The notes: a model not told the origin generated them from the sequence alone. A stretch of DNA of 64,000 nucleotides from Flavobacterium ginsengisoli (GCF_029625315.1 NZ_CP121110.1:496001-560000); one strand, 5' to 3'. Counted from the first letter of the stretch, positions 19,433 through 30,212 are shown. Made by a program: numbers and translations.

Positions 19433-19433
19433 A

Positions 19434-20444
19434 ATGGTAAAGAAAACTTTTTTTTGTGTAGATGCTCATACGTGCGGAAATCCAGTTCGGGTTGTTGCCG
19501 GTGGCGGACCAAATCTACAAGGTAATTCGATGAGCGAAAAACGGCGACATTTTTTAAAAGAATATGACTGGATTCGTAAAGGATTAATGTTTGAACCAAG
19601 AGGACATGATATGATGAGCGGAAGCATTTTGTATCCGCCAAGCGATCCTGCCAACGATGTTGGAATTTTGTTTATAGAAACTTCTGGCTGTCTGCCAATG
19701 TGCGGACACGGAACAATTGGAACCATCACAATTGCTGTTGAGGAAGGATTGGTAACGCCAAAAACTCCAGGTATTATAAAAATGGAAGCTCCTGCAGGTT
19801 TAGTGCATATAGAATATCAGCAAACTGGCAAAAAGGTAGATTGGGTACGTCTGACCAACGTAAAATCGTATCTAGCAGCCGAAGGTCTTACTATTGATTG
19901 TGAAGAATTGGGTGAGATTGTTTTTGATGTGGCTTATGGAGGAAATTATTACGCGATTGTCGATCCGCAGAAGAATTTTTCTGGTGTTCAGGATTATACA
20001 GCGAGTAAAATTATTCAATACAGTCAGGAAGTGCGCAAAAAGATTAATGAAAAATATCCTGATTACTTCATTCATCCACAGAATGATACCATTCGAGATG
20101 TGTCGCATATGTTATGGACAGGAACGCCAATAGATCCTACATCTTCAGGCAGAAATGCTGTTTTTTATGGAGATAAAGCAATCGACCGTTCGCCGTGCGG
20201 AACAGGAACATCGGCCCGAATGGCACAATTGCACGCAAAAGGAAAATTAAAAAAAGGGGAAGAGTTTATTCACGAAAGTTATATTGGAAGTAAGTTTATT
20301 GGTAAAGTCGTAGAAGAAACTTCTATTGGAGATATTCCAGCTATTGTTCCAAGTATTCAAGGTTGGGCAAAAGTATACGGTTATAATACTATTGTAATTG
20401 ATGAAAATGACGATCCATATGCGTTTGGATTTCAGGTTATTTAA
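19434..20444 (+). CDS. 4-hydroxyproline 2-epimerase (proline racemase family)
   Basis: A 336-residue cytoplasmic enzyme of the proline racemase superfamily. It converts trans-4-hydroxy-L-proline to cis-4-hydroxy-D-proline by two-base catalysis. Both catalytic Cys are present: Cys90 in LPMCGHGTIG and a second near residue 256 in SPCGTGTSAR. The N-terminus (VDAHTCGNPVRVVAGG) is also typical. The Cys/Cys pair argues against the Thr-containing dehydratases of this family, and the pathway context favours 4-hydroxyproline over proline. The start ATG lies 2 bases after the preceding stop. Confidence 0.92.
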   Translation: MVKKTFFCVDAHTCGNPVRVVAGGGPNLQGNSMSEKRRHFLKEYDWIRKGLMFEPRGHDMMSGSILYPPSDPANDVGILFIETSGCLPMCGHGTIGTITIAVEEGLVTPKTPGIIKMEAPAGLVHIEYQQTGKKVDWVRLTNVKSYLAAEGLTIDCEELGEIVFDVAYGGNYYAIVDPQKNFSGVQDYTASKIIQYSQEVRKKINEKYPDYFIHPQNDTIRDVSHMLWTGTPIDPTSSGRNAVFYGDKAIDRSPCGTGTSARMAQLHAKGKLKKGEEFIHESYIGSKFIGKVVEETSIGDIPAIVPSIQGWAKVYGYNTIVIDENDDPYAFGFQVI

Positions 20445-20500
20445 TGAATTAATTTATAGTATAACTAGAAGTTTAAAAAACTCTTAACGAATTAAAATTT

Positions 20501-21736
20501 ATGAAAAAAGTAGCTGTTATAGGCGGCGGAATTATTGGTTTATGTTCTGCTTATTATCTTGCAAAAGAAGGTTATGAGGTGAGCGTATTTGACGAATCTG
20601 ATATGAACAATGGCTGTTCGTACGGAAACGCGGGTATGATTGTGCCTTCACATATTATACCGCTCGCGCAGCCTGGCATGATAGCACAAGGAATAAAATG
20701 GATGTTCGATAGCCGCAGTCCGTTTTATGTAAAACCACGTTTGAACAAAGATTTAATAAACTGGGGAATGCAGTTTTATAAACATGCCAATTTACGTCAT
20801 GTAGAAAATGCAATGCCCGCTTTACGAGATCTTTCTCTTTTGAGTAAAGAGCTTTATCAGGATTTTGCTAAAGAGAATAATTCTTTTTTTTACGAAGAAA
20901 AAGGACTTTTAATGCTTTATAAAAGTGATAAAGTAGGAGAAGAAATGCACCACGAAGGAAAAGAAGCAGAACGTTTAGGGTTGGAAGTAGATTATCTGTC
21001 AAAATCTGAAGTTGCGCTTTTAGAAAAAGGAACTAATACAAATGTAATTGGAGGAGTTCATTATAAAAGCGATGCACATTTGTATCCTCAAAAATTTATG
21101 ACTTTCATCAAAGAAGAATTGGCTCGTTTAAAAGTCGAAATTCATTCTCAAACGAGCGTTAAAGATTTTGTTTTAGAAAGAAATAAAATAGAAAAAATAG
21201 TAACCAATAAGGGACTCTTTAGAGCCGATGAAGTGGTCTTGGCATCAGGATCTTGGAGCCCTTTCTTGGCCAAAAAGCTAAATATTTCGATTTCAATTTT
21301 ACCAGGAAAAGGATACAGTTTTACATTAAAAGACAAAACCCAGAAACCAAGTATTCCGTCTATTTTATGTGAAGGAAAAGTGGCCGTGACTCCAATGGCA
21401 AATGACATAAGATTTGGAGGAACGATGGAAATTACACATACCAAAGACAATAAAATAAACGCAAACAGGCTTCAGGGAATCATTAACAGCATTAACGATT
21501 TTTATCCTGATATGAAAGTCGAAATGCCAAAGCAAGAAGATACTTGGTTTGGGTTTAGACCTTGTACGCCAACTGGAATGCCGATTATTGCTAAAGACAA
21601 AAAAATCGTAAATTTGACATTAGCAACAGGGCATGCCATGATGGGATTAAGTCTCGCGCCAGCAACAGGAAAAATCGTAACAGAGATTATTTCTGGCAAA
21701 CCTGTTTCTGTAGCTATTGACAGATTCCAAATATAA
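20501..21736 (+). CDS. FAD-dependent D-hydroxyproline oxidase/dehydrogenase (DadA/DAO family)
   Basis: A 411-residue flavoprotein of the D-amino-acid oxidase family, expected to oxidise cis-4-hydroxy-D-proline to pyrroline-4-hydroxy-2-carboxylate. The Rossmann motif VIGGGIIGLCSAYYLAKEG is at residues 5-23, with the acidic ribose binder in VSVFDES. The C-terminal FAD-contact segment WFGFRPCTPTGMPII and GHAMMGLSLAPATGKIVTEI are both clear. It is the single-subunit type; no partner alpha/gamma subunits are nearby. The order after the epimerase supports the substrate; by sequence alone D-proline or another D-amino acid is possible. Confidence 0.88.
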   Translation: MKKVAVIGGGIIGLCSAYYLAKEGYEVSVFDESDMNNGCSYGNAGMIVPSHIIPLAQPGMIAQGIKWMFDSRSPFYVKPRLNKDLINWGMQFYKHANLRHVENAMPALRDLSLLSKELYQDFAKENNSFFYEEKGLLMLYKSDKVGEEMHHEGKEAERLGLEVDYLSKSEVALLEKGTNTNVIGGVHYKSDAHLYPQKFMTFIKEELARLKVEIHSQTSVKDFVLERNKIEKIVTNKGLFRADEVVLASGSWSPFLAKKLNISISILPGKGYSFTLKDKTQKPSIPSILCEGKVAVTPMANDIRFGGTMEITHTKDNKINANRLQGIINSINDFYPDMKVEMPKQEDTWFGFRPCTPTGMPIIAKDKKIVNLTLATGHAMMGLSLAPATGKIVTEIISGKPVSVAIDRFQI

Positions 21737-21739
21737 ATT

Positions 21740-23038
21740 ATGAAATACAATGCAATTCCGGTTTCTTTGTTTATTGAAAACCGAAAAAGATTTACCGAAA
21801 AAATGAAGCCAAATAGTGTAGCTATTTTGACTTCAAATGATGTAATGCCAAATAATGCAGATGATGTTATGGGCTTTGCACAAAACAATGATTTGTTTTA
21901 TTTGTCTGGAATTGATCAAGACGAAACTATTTTGGTACTTTTCCCAGATGCTTTTAAAGAAGAAAACAAAGCCATACTTTTTGTAAAAGAAGCCAACGAA
22001 CATACACTAATTTGGGATGGTAATTTTTTAACCAAAGAGCAAGTAACTGCTATTTCTGGAATACAGAATATCAAATGGATTCATGAATTTGAAAAGACCT
22101 TACAGCTTTTTGCTTTTGAAGCCGATACTTTTTATTTAGGCCATAATGAGCACATCAAAAGGGTAACTTCTGAAATGGAAACCAGACAGGATAGAATGAT
22201 TAAATGGTGCAAAGAAAAATATCCGTTGCATCAATATGATCGTGCGACAAAAATAACTCGAGCATTGCGACCTATTAAATCAAACGAAGAAATTGACTTA
22301 ATCAAAAAAGCGACTGCGTTGAGTGTCGAAGGTTTCCATAGAGTTTTAGCCGCAATCCGTCCGAATGTAAAAGAATACGAATTAGAAGCTGAATTGTTAT
22401 ACGCGACCGCAAAAAACGGAGGGACAAGACAAGCATTTAAATCTATTGTAGCATCTGGCGGAAATGCCTGTTCACTGCATTACAATTCCAATGATGATGT
22501 TTGTGAAGAAAATGAAATGGTTCTGCTGGATTTTGGAAGCTGTTATGCCAATTATAATTCAGATACAACAAGATGTATTCCGGTTAACGGAACTTTTAGT
22601 CCAAGGCAAAAACAGGTTTATGAATCTGTTTTACATTGTTTGAAAGAAGGTTCAAAATTATTGAAGCCAGGAGTTTTGTCTAAAGATTATGAACTTCAAA
22701 TGGCAAAATTAATTGAAACCGAATTAGTCAAATTAGGATTGATCACAGAGGACGAAATTAAAGCTCAAGATCCAGAAAAACCTGCTTACAAGAAATATTT
22801 CATGCACGGAACTGCGCATCATTTAGGTCTGGATGTTCATGACGTTGGTCTTTATTCTAGACCTTTTGAAAAAGGAATGGTTCTAACTTGTGAGCCTGGA
22901 ATTTATATTAGAGAAGAAGGAATTGGTTGCCGTTTAGAGAATGATTATTTGATAACGGAAGATGGAAACGTAAATTTGAGTGAAGCCATGCCAATTGAAA
23001 TTGCCGATATTGAAAGTTTAATTAAAAATAAAAAATAA
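21740..23038 (+). CDS. pepP: Xaa-Pro aminopeptidase (aminopeptidase P, M24B)
   Basis: A 432-residue metallopeptidase that removes the N-terminal residue when proline or hydroxyproline is second. The N-terminal domain is of the aminopeptidase P type (QNNDLFYLSGIDQDETILVLFP). The pita-bread catalytic domain carries the metal ligands: Asp in LLDFGSCYANYNSDTTR (two), His in FMHGTAHHLGLDVHDVG, Glu in LTCEPGIYI and Glu in GCRLENDYLI. There is no signal peptide, so it acts in the cytoplasm. It starts 3 bases after the previous stop and is cotranscribed with the hydroxyproline enzymes. It would release the imino acids they use. Confidence 0.93.
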   Translation: MKYNAIPVSLFIENRKRFTEKMKPNSVAILTSNDVMPNNADDVMGFAQNNDLFYLSGIDQDETILVLFPDAFKEENKAILFVKEANEHTLIWDGNFLTKEQVTAISGIQNIKWIHEFEKTLQLFAFEADTFYLGHNEHIKRVTSEMETRQDRMIKWCKEKYPLHQYDRATKITRALRPIKSNEEIDLIKKATALSVEGFHRVLAAIRPNVKEYELEAELLYATAKNGGTRQAFKSIVASGGNACSLHYNSNDDVCEENEMVLLDFGSCYANYNSDTTRCIPVNGTFSPRQKQVYESVLHCLKEGSKLLKPGVLSKDYELQMAKLIETELVKLGLITEDEIKAQDPEKPAYKKYFMHGTAHHLGLDVHDVGLYSRPFEKGMVLTCEPGIYIREEGIGCRLENDYLITEDGNVNLSEAMPIEIADIESLIKNKK

Positions 23039-23042
23039 TAAG

Positions 23043-25202
23043 ATGAAAAAACATTTATTGTTTCTTCTGTTGATATGCACATCTGTTTTTGCACAGAAGG
23101 ATATTGACATTAACAATCTAAATTGGTCGCCTAATTCTCATTCCTTTTGGGTAAACAAAGATAATAATGTGGTGGTTTACGATGTTGATAAGCTTGATAA
23201 ACAAACCGCAATTTTGTCTAAGGCACAATTGGATCTTGCCGGATTTACAGGAGAAATTGAGAATTTAGTCTGGAATGACTCAAAAACAAAAGTTTTGGTT
23301 TACACCAATTCTAAAAAAGTATGGAGAGACAATACCAAAGGTGACTATTGGTTTTTTGACTTGGCTACAGGTAAAGGAAAACAATTAGGGAAAAACTTAG
23401 ATGCATCGTCGTTAATGTTTGCAAAATTTTCAAGTGATAGTGAAAATGTAGCTTATGTTTCCAACCATAACATTTATGTGGAGAATGTAAATTCAGGTAA
23501 AATTACGCCTTTAACTACAGACGGTACAGATAAAATCATTAACGGAACTTTTGATTGGGTTTATGAAGAAGAGCTAGCGGCACGTGATGGATTTAGATGG
23601 AGTCCAGACGGAAAAAGTATTGCTTTTTGGAGAGTAGACGCAACTTTGACTAAATTTCATTTCATGATCAATAATACCGATTCCTTGTATCCGGTGATTA
23701 TTCCTGTAGAATACCCAAAAGCTGGCGAAAAACCATCGTCGGTTAAAATTGGAATTGTAAATATTGATTCGCTTCAAACCAATTGGTTGAATATTCCAGG
23801 AGAACCAGATAACAATTATTTGGTCCGAATGAAATGGCTAAGTAACGAATCTGTGATGGTGATTCAGTTAAACCGAAATCAGAATCAGGTTACAATGTAC
23901 GATTGCAATACAAAATCTGGAGCAACTAGAGTTATTTATAAAGAAGAATCTAGTGCTTGGATAGATGTTTTTGATATTTCTTCGGGAGAATACGATACTT
24001 TTCCTTGCCAATTTGTAGACAACGGAAAAGCCTTTTTATGGAGTTCTGATGCTGATGGATGGATGCATATTTATAAAATAAGTTTAGACGGAAAATCAAA
24101 AGAATTAATAACCAAAACTAATTTTGATGCTTATTATAAAGCTTATAATGAAAAAACAAAAACAATTTATTTCATTGCTAGTCCAACTGATGCTACACAG
24201 CGTTATTTGTATGAAACGAATTTAGGTTCTAAAAAAACAAAAAGAGTAACTCCAGATATTTTTGATGGTTCAAACAGATATATTTTTTCTACAGATGCAG
24301 CTTACGCACAACATGCCAACGCAAGTATTTCGAGAGATTACAACCAGAGATTAATCGCTTTGTCTGGACATCAAAAAGTTTATCCAAAAGAAGCAGATGT
24401 TTTTACTGCTCCTGATAGAAATTATACTTTAGAAAAATTTAAAGTAAAAACAGTTGATGGTATTGATATTGACGGAATAATGGCAAAACCGTTAGATTTT
24501 AATCCTTCAAAAAAATATCCTGTTTTCTTTTACGTGTACGGTGAGCCAATGGCTACAGTGGCTAATGACAAACCTTATTTTAATGAATTTATTAGTGAAT
24601 TGATTCCAAAAGGATATATCGGAATTGCAATGGACAATAGAGGAACTCCAGCAATGAAAGGAACGCAATGGAGAAAATCGATTTATAAAAACATCGGAAT
24701 TATCAATACACGAGATCAGGCAATGGCTGCCAAAGAAGTTTTAAAATGGAATTTTATTGATTCTGATCGAGTAGCAATTCACGGATGGAGTGGCGGAGGT
24801 GCTGTAACTTTAAATTTAATGTTCCAATATCCAGACATATACAAAACAGGAATTGCCATTGCAGCGGTGACAGATCAGCATTTTTATGACAATATCTATA
24901 CCGAACGCTATATGGGATTGCCAGACGAAAATGAAGCAACTTATGTTAAAGCTTCTCCAGTAACTCATGCCAAGAACTTAAAAGGAAATTTACTGTACAT
25001 TCATGGAACAGGCGATGATAATGTGCATTATAAAAACGCTGAAGTTTTAATTAATGAATTAATTAAATACGATAAAATGTTTGATTTAATGATTTATCCA
25101 AATCGTTCGCATAGTATTTATGAAGGCGAAGGAACAACCAAACATTTAGTAGATACTTTTGTTCATTACATAGAAAAAAATTGTCCGCCTGGCGCGAAAT
25201 AG
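23043..25202 (+). CDS. Dipeptidyl peptidase IV (S9B)
   Basis: A 719-residue exported serine peptidase that cuts Xaa-Pro dipeptides from peptide N-termini. The signal peptide (MKKHLLFLLLICTSVFAQ) directs it to the periplasm or cell surface. A beta-propeller (residues about 30-460) contains the DPPIV Glu motif DWVYEEELAARDGFRWSPDG. The alpha/beta hydrolase domain has Ser583 in HGWSGGGAV, Asp in GTGDDNVHYKN and His in NRSHSIYEG. It is the last gene of the operon, 4 bases after pepP, and a terminator follows. Its job fits supply of Pro/Hyp dipeptides. Confidence 0.94.
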   Translation: MKKHLLFLLLICTSVFAQKDIDINNLNWSPNSHSFWVNKDNNVVVYDVDKLDKQTAILSKAQLDLAGFTGEIENLVWNDSKTKVLVYTNSKKVWRDNTKGDYWFFDLATGKGKQLGKNLDASSLMFAKFSSDSENVAYVSNHNIYVENVNSGKITPLTTDGTDKIINGTFDWVYEEELAARDGFRWSPDGKSIAFWRVDATLTKFHFMINNTDSLYPVIIPVEYPKAGEKPSSVKIGIVNIDSLQTNWLNIPGEPDNNYLVRMKWLSNESVMVIQLNRNQNQVTMYDCNTKSGATRVIYKEESSAWIDVFDISSGEYDTFPCQFVDNGKAFLWSSDADGWMHIYKISLDGKSKELITKTNFDAYYKAYNEKTKTIYFIASPTDATQRYLYETNLGSKKTKRVTPDIFDGSNRYIFSTDAAYAQHANASISRDYNQRLIALSGHQKVYPKEADVFTAPDRNYTLEKFKVKTVDGIDIDGIMAKPLDFNPSKKYPVFFYVYGEPMATVANDKPYFNEFISELIPKGYIGIAMDNRGTPAMKGTQWRKSIYKNIGIINTRDQAMAAKEVLKWNFIDSDRVAIHGWSGGGAVTLNLMFQYPDIYKTGIAIAAVTDQHFYDNIYTERYMGLPDENEATYVKASPVTHAKNLKGNLLYIHGTGDDNVHYKNAEVLINELIKYDKMFDLMIYPNRSHSIYEGEGTTKHLVDTFVHYIEKNCPPGAK

Positions 25203-25219
25203 AAAAAAAATATTTATAG

Positions 25220-25259
25220 AAAAAAGGAGGGTTTCATTAATTTGAAATCCTCTTTTTTG
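25220..25259 (+). terminator. Intrinsic terminator of the hydroxyproline operon
   Basis: A 15- to 16-base imperfect stem (AAAAAAGGAGGGTTTC with GAAATCCTCTTTTTT) is followed by a T-run, 17 bases after the DPPIV stop. It separates the operon from the SusC/SusD pair, which has its own promoter. Confidence 0.8.
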
Positions 25260-25387
25260 TTTTATAAAATTAGAATTTAAATGCACTTGAATTTAAAGTT
25301 TAAGATATTGTGCTTAGTTTATTGATTTTTAAATGATTATTTGTTTTTGTGAAGATGTTTTTTAAAATGTGAATTTGATAATTATAG

Positions 25388-25452
25388 GGTAATATAAGCA
25401 GGTTTTTCGGTAATATATTATCAGAAAAATTATCTAAAAAGCAAAATATTTG
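25388..25452 (+). promoter_or_regulatory. Predicted AraC-type operator and promoter of the peptide-locus SusC/SusD pair
   Basis: GGTAATATAAGCAGG at 25388 and GGTAATATATTATCAG at 25409 are direct repeats 21 bp apart. AATATTTG at 25445-25452 fits the -7 box with one mismatch and again begins 36 bp from the start of the proximal repeat. The proximal repeat differs by one base from the 16-base match at 35665. Confidence 0.75.
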
Positions 25453-25476
25453 CCTCATTAATTATAAAACCATTTT

Positions 25477-28400
25477 ATGAAATTGAAGATTAATTTTAGA
25501 AAAATTGCAGTACTCTTTTTTGTACTGTTGACCAAACTGACATTTGCGCAAGAACGGATAGTGTCAGGAATTGTATCAGATGAGAATGGAATACCTCTAC
25601 CAGGTGTGGGTGTTCTAGTTAAAGGAACTCAAACTGGCTCTCAGACTGATTTTGACGGGAAATATTCAATAAAAGCTGATGCAAACGCTGTGTTAGTGTT
25701 TACTTTTATTGGAATGCAAACGAGAGAAGTTCAAGCGCGAGATAAAAGCATTAATATAAAAATGACTGCTGGTTCTACACAATTGCAAGAAATTGTTGTT
25801 ACCGCATTAGGTCTTAAAAGAGAGAAAAAATCGCTGGGTTATGCTACCCAAGAAATAAGTGGCGACCAGCTTACAAAGATAAATACAGGAAACGTCTCTA
25901 ATAATATTTCAGGAAAAATTGCAGGTGTAGAGGTTAGAAGAAATAATAATATAGGCGGTTCAACCAATGTTGTGATTCGTGGTACCACTTCATTAACAGG
26001 AAATAATCAAGCTTTATGGGTTGTTGACGGAATTGTATTGAATAATGACAACACCAATAAAGAAGATCAAAAATCTGGTGGAAATGTAGGCGGTTATGAT
26101 TACGGAAATGCAGCGTCTGATATTAATCCTGATGATATCGAAACCATGAACGTTTTAAAAGGGGCGGCAGCTACGGCATTGTACGGTTCTAGAGCATCAA
26201 ACGGAGTTATTATTGTTACGCTAAAAAAAGGAAGTAAATCTAAAGGCGGATTAGGATTTAGTTTTAGTTCGGGAGTTAATGTTGGGGTAGTAGATAAAAA
26301 AACATTGCCAGAATATCAAAATCAATATGGTGGAGGTTATGGTGATTTTTACGGAACAGTTGATCTAGGAAGCGGAGTTCACCCTTACGTAGCGACAGAT
26401 GACGCAGCGTGGGGACCAAAATTTGATCCTTCATTACTGGTTTACAACTGGAACTCATTTTATCCAGAATTACCAACTTATGGAAAAGCAACTCCATATA
26501 AAGCGGTAAGAAACAATCCGAACAGTTTTTACCAAAACAGTCTTACTTATATAAATAATATCGCTTTTTCGGGAGGAAATGATCAGGGAGATTTTAGATT
26601 TGGTTATACCAATTACAATCAGCAACAAGGAATTTTGCCAAACAGTAATAACAGAAAAGACAATTTTAACTTTTCTGGAAGTTTTAAGGTTACGCCAAAA
26701 ACTAGAATTTCGACTACAGCTAATTATCTAACATCAGATGCTATCGGAATGAACGAAACAGGATATGGAGATGGCGGAAATAACTATTTGAGTAGTGTGA
26801 GACAATGGTATACAACTAATGCCGATTTTAGAGATCTTAAAGAGGCTTATGAATTGACTGGTAATAATACAACATGGAATGTTGGTTCTCCAGATGATTT
26901 AAAAGTTCAATTTCATGACAACCCGTATTTTCAGCGTTACAACAATTATAACTCTCTAAAAAGAGATCGCTTCTTTGGTAATGTAGTCGTAAAAACCGAT
27001 GTTACGAACTGGTTTGATATTATGGGAAGAGGTGCAGTAGATTTTTACCACCAATTGCAAGAAGAGCGTATTGCTGTTGGATCTAAAAGAACTCCAAACG
27101 CTCTTGGACAATATTCGAGATTTGATAAAAATTTTAGAGAAATCAACTTAGATTTAGTCCTGAACTTTAAAACTGGTATTGCAGAAGGAATTAGTTTTAA
27201 TGGTATGTTAGGAGGTAATACAAGACGTTCTGTTAACAATTCGATTTACGCAGTAACAAATGGAGGATTGGTCGTGCCTGGAATTTATGCCTTAACCAAC
27301 TCAATTGATCAAATTAATAGTCCAGACGAGATACAGCAGACTTTAGGTACAAATAGTGTTTATGGTATGGCAAGTTTCAATTTCCTTGACACTTATTTTC
27401 TTGAAGGAACTTATAGAATAGATCAGTCGTCTACTTTACCAAAAGACAATAATACCTATTCTTATCCATCAGTTACAGCTACTTATATTTTTAGCAATCA
27501 CATTAAAAAAGAATGGCTGTCATTCGGAAAATTACGTTTGAATTATGCTGAAACCGGAAACGATGCACCATTTGCGGTGACTTCGGCACTTTATCCTAAA
27601 AACAGCAATTTTGGACCTGGCGGAATTCGTTTTTCTACAGAAAACAGCAGAAGTAATTCTGACTTGAAGAGTGAGTTGACAAAAGGAGTTGAAGCAGGTG
27701 TTGAACTTAAATTCTTTAAAAACAGATTAGGACTTGATTTTTCTTATTATAAAACCAATACCACAAATCAAATCCTTTCTATCGAAACACCAACTCAGAC
27801 AGGATATACAAGAGCTTGGATTAATGCAGGAAATGTTCAGAATAAAGGTTATGAGTTAACCTTAAATGCAACACCAATAAAAACAACCAATTTTTCTTGG
27901 CAGGCAACAGTAAACTGGTCAACGAATAAAAACGAAGTAATTTCTTTAGGAGGAGCCAATCAAATTTCGTTAGGATCTTTTCAGGGAGTTAATTATGTAG
28001 CAGAAGTTGGCAAACCAGTTGGACAGTTAGTTGGTTCTGGTTATACCTATTTAAACGGAGAAAAAGTAATTCGTTCAAACGGAAGATATCTGCAAGCTGC
28101 GGGAGCTGTAATAGGCAATGTTGCTCCAGATTGGATTGGTGGTTTTAATAACGTTTTGACGTACAAAAATATCGCTTTCAATTTTTTAATAGATGTTAAA
28201 AAAGGCGGAGATGTCTATTCTCTAGATCAGCAATTTGGTCATGCGACTGGAATTTATGAAAGTACTGTTTCAAAAAACCATAATGGAGTTCCTCAGCGTG
28301 AGCCAGTTTCTCAAGGTGGTGGAGTGTTGTTAGATGGTGTTAAACAAGACGGTTCACGTAACGATGTTGTAGCAAGCGTGACAGGAACAGATGGTTATTA

Positions 28401-28683
28401 TTTTTATAATTCTATGCCACAGCAAGAATATGTTTATGATGCTTCTTATGTAAAACTTCGTGAAGTAGGATTGAGCTATAGACTTCCAAAAAGATTTTTA
28501 GAGAATACATTTATCAGCAATATGGTTTTTGCTGTAAACGGAAGCAATCTTTGGATAATCCACAAAAACTTGCCTTATGCAGATCCTGAGGCAGGAGCTT
28601 CTTCAGGTAATTTGCAAGGTTTTCAAACCGGAGTGTTGCCAACAACAAAGGAGTATAGTTTTACTCTGAAAGTTCAATTCTAA
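25477..28683 (+). CDS. SusC/RagA-family TonB-dependent receptor, probably for peptides
   Basis: Complete 1068-residue outer-membrane transporter. It has a signal peptide (residues 1-24, ending in TFAQ) and a carboxypeptidase-regulatory-like domain (VSGIVSDENGIPLPGVGVLVKG). A TonB-box-like segment (LQEIVVTALGLKREKK), a plug (SGKIAGVEVRRNNNIGGSTN, then YGSRASNGVIIVTLKKG) and a barrel ending in EYSFTLKVQF follow. It starts 24 bases after the predicted -7 box and shares the 21-bp operator repeats with the hydroxyproline operon. Peptidases flank it on both sides. I infer import of collagen-type oligopeptides, like RagA, rather than glycans; the substrate itself is not shown. Confidence 0.93.
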   Translation: MKLKINFRKIAVLFFVLLTKLTFAQERIVSGIVSDENGIPLPGVGVLVKGTQTGSQTDFDGKYSIKADANAVLVFTFIGMQTREVQARDKSINIKMTAGSTQLQEIVVTALGLKREKKSLGYATQEISGDQLTKINTGNVSNNISGKIAGVEVRRNNNIGGSTNVVIRGTTSLTGNNQALWVVDGIVLNNDNTNKEDQKSGGNVGGYDYGNAASDINPDDIETMNVLKGAAATALYGSRASNGVIIVTLKKGSKSKGGLGFSFSSGVNVGVVDKKTLPEYQNQYGGGYGDFYGTVDLGSGVHPYVATDDAAWGPKFDPSLLVYNWNSFYPELPTYGKATPYKAVRNNPNSFYQNSLTYINNIAFSGGNDQGDFRFGYTNYNQQQGILPNSNNRKDNFNFSGSFKVTPKTRISTTANYLTSDAIGMNETGYGDGGNNYLSSVRQWYTTNADFRDLKEAYELTGNNTTWNVGSPDDLKVQFHDNPYFQRYNNYNSLKRDRFFGNVVVKTDVTNWFDIMGRGAVDFYHQLQEERIAVGSKRTPNALGQYSRFDKNFREINLDLVLNFKTGIAEGISFNGMLGGNTRRSVNNSIYAVTNGGLVVPGIYALTNSIDQINSPDEIQQTLGTNSVYGMASFNFLDTYFLEGTYRIDQSSTLPKDNNTYSYPSVTATYIFSNHIKKEWLSFGKLRLNYAETGNDAPFAVTSALYPKNSNFGPGGIRFSTENSRSNSDLKSELTKGVEAGVELKFFKNRLGLDFSYYKTNTTNQILSIETPTQTGYTRAWINAGNVQNKGYELTLNATPIKTTNFSWQATVNWSTNKNEVISLGGANQISLGSFQGVNYVAEVGKPVGQLVGSGYTYLNGEKVIRSNGRYLQAAGAVIGNVAPDWIGGFNNVLTYKNIAFNFLIDVKKGGDVYSLDQQFGHATGIYESTVSKNHNGVPQREPVSQGGGVLLDGVKQDGSRNDVVASVTGTDGYYFYNSMPQQEYVYDASYVKLREVGLSYRLPKRFLENTFISNMVFAVNGSNLWIIHKNLPYADPEAGASSGNLQGFQTGVLPTTKEYSFTLKVQF

Positions 28684-28695
28684 AAAATTAAAGAC

Positions 28696-30166
28696 ATGAG
28701 AATTATAAAAACAATATTTTTTGCAGGCGCAGTTTTGTGTGCAATTGCTTCATGTGACAATCTAGATAACATGAATAAGAATGAAAAAGGTTATGAAACC
28801 GCTTTGCCAAGCGCATTAATGACTAGTGCACAAGTAAATTATGCTTATTTTTTAACGAATGCTTCCGTAAATTCAAACAACTTTAGAGCCTATGCACAGC
28901 ATTGGTCTACATCTACTTATACAGATGAAGCCAATTATAATCAGGCAAAAAGAAATTTAGGAAGTTCGCATTCGGTGTTATTGTACAGAGATGTATTACA
29001 GGATTTGATCAATTCGCAAAAGCAGATTAAAGATAGCAAAGCATTAGGACCTATTGAAGAGGGAATCAAGAAAAACCGACTTGCTATTTTAGAAGTACAA
29101 ATTGTAATGGCGTACCAAACGCTGGTTGATTTGTTTGGAAATGTAGCTTATTCTGAAGCTTTAGATATCAAAAAATTTCCGCTTCCTAAATACGATGATG
29201 CAAAAACAATCTATTTTGATTTGGCTACCCGTTTAGATGCGACCATTTTAGATTTAAATGATCAATATGATAGTTTCGGAAATGCTGATTTAATTTTTCA
29301 TGGCGATGTGGCTAAATGGAAAACTTTAGCAAATAGTGTAAAACTAAAAATGGGATTGCATTTGGCAGATGTTGACGCTGCAAAAGCAAAAACAATGGTG
29401 GAAAGCGCTTTCAATTCAGGAGTTATGAGTAAAGAAACTGATACTGCTTTGTTTCAGTATTTTTCTTCAATAACAGACATGAATCCATTATATGATGATT
29501 TGGTTAACTCAAGCCAGATTAATATTGCCGCATTTTTTGTGAATGAATTAAACGGAAAAGAAGATCCAAGACGTGATTTTTTCTTCAATCCAAATTCAAA
29601 AATAAATGGAGAATACAAAGGCGCTCCATATGCGCAGACAAGTTAATTATGCTGATTATAGCAATACAGGTTTAAGACTTAGACAGAAAACAAATCCAGG
29701 TGTTATATTCGATTACACAGAAACTTGTTTTTTATTGGCCGACGCGGCAAACCGAGGCTTTAACGTAGGAGCAAATGCAGCAACGTATTATACAAAAGGA
29801 ATTGAAGCTAGTATGAAATTTTGGGGAGTTTCAGACACTGATATCCAAACGTATTTGAATAGACCAGATGTCGCTTTTGCAACAGCTGCAGGAACAGACA
29901 AACAAAAAATCGCTTATCAGCTTTGGATTGCGTATTACAATCGTGGTTTTGAAGCTTGGACAGAATATAGAAGATTAGATTATCCTATACTTACAGCGCC
30001 TGTTACAGCAGTTCAAGAAGCTGAAGGCAAAGTTCCTGTTAGAAATATTTATTCTACATCTGATAAAACGCTTAATACAGCAAATTACGAAGCAGACTTC
30101 ATCGGCTATTGGAGGAGATTTAATGACAACAAGAATTTTTTGGGACAAATTTTAATTTTGAGTTAG
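28696..30166 (+). CDS. SusD-like lipoprotein (SusD/RagB superfamily), one apparent frameshift
   Basis: Surface lipoprotein partner of the preceding SusC. The signal ends in IASCDNLDNMNKNEKGYET, with a lipobox Cys. The body matches the SusD-like type that pairs with peptide-type receptors (SALMTSAQVNYAYFLTN, VALLDLFGN-like VDLFGNVAYSEAL, then YRRLDYPILTAP). The ending FNDNKNFLGQILILS is typical. GCAGAC at 29634-29639 carries one extra base; as GCAGC the frame continues PYAQQVNYADYSNTG, giving 489 residues. It lies 12 bases after susC. Confidence 0.88.
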
Positions 30167-30184
30167 TTTAATTTGTTTTTTGAG

Positions 30185-30212
30185 ACCAGCACTTTTAAGT
30201 GCTGGTTTTTTT
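30185..30212 (+). terminator. Intrinsic terminator after the SusC/SusD pair
   Basis: Perfect 10-base stem ACCAGCACTT/AAGTGCTGGT with a two-base loop, followed by a T-run, 18 bases after the susD stop. Confidence 0.88.
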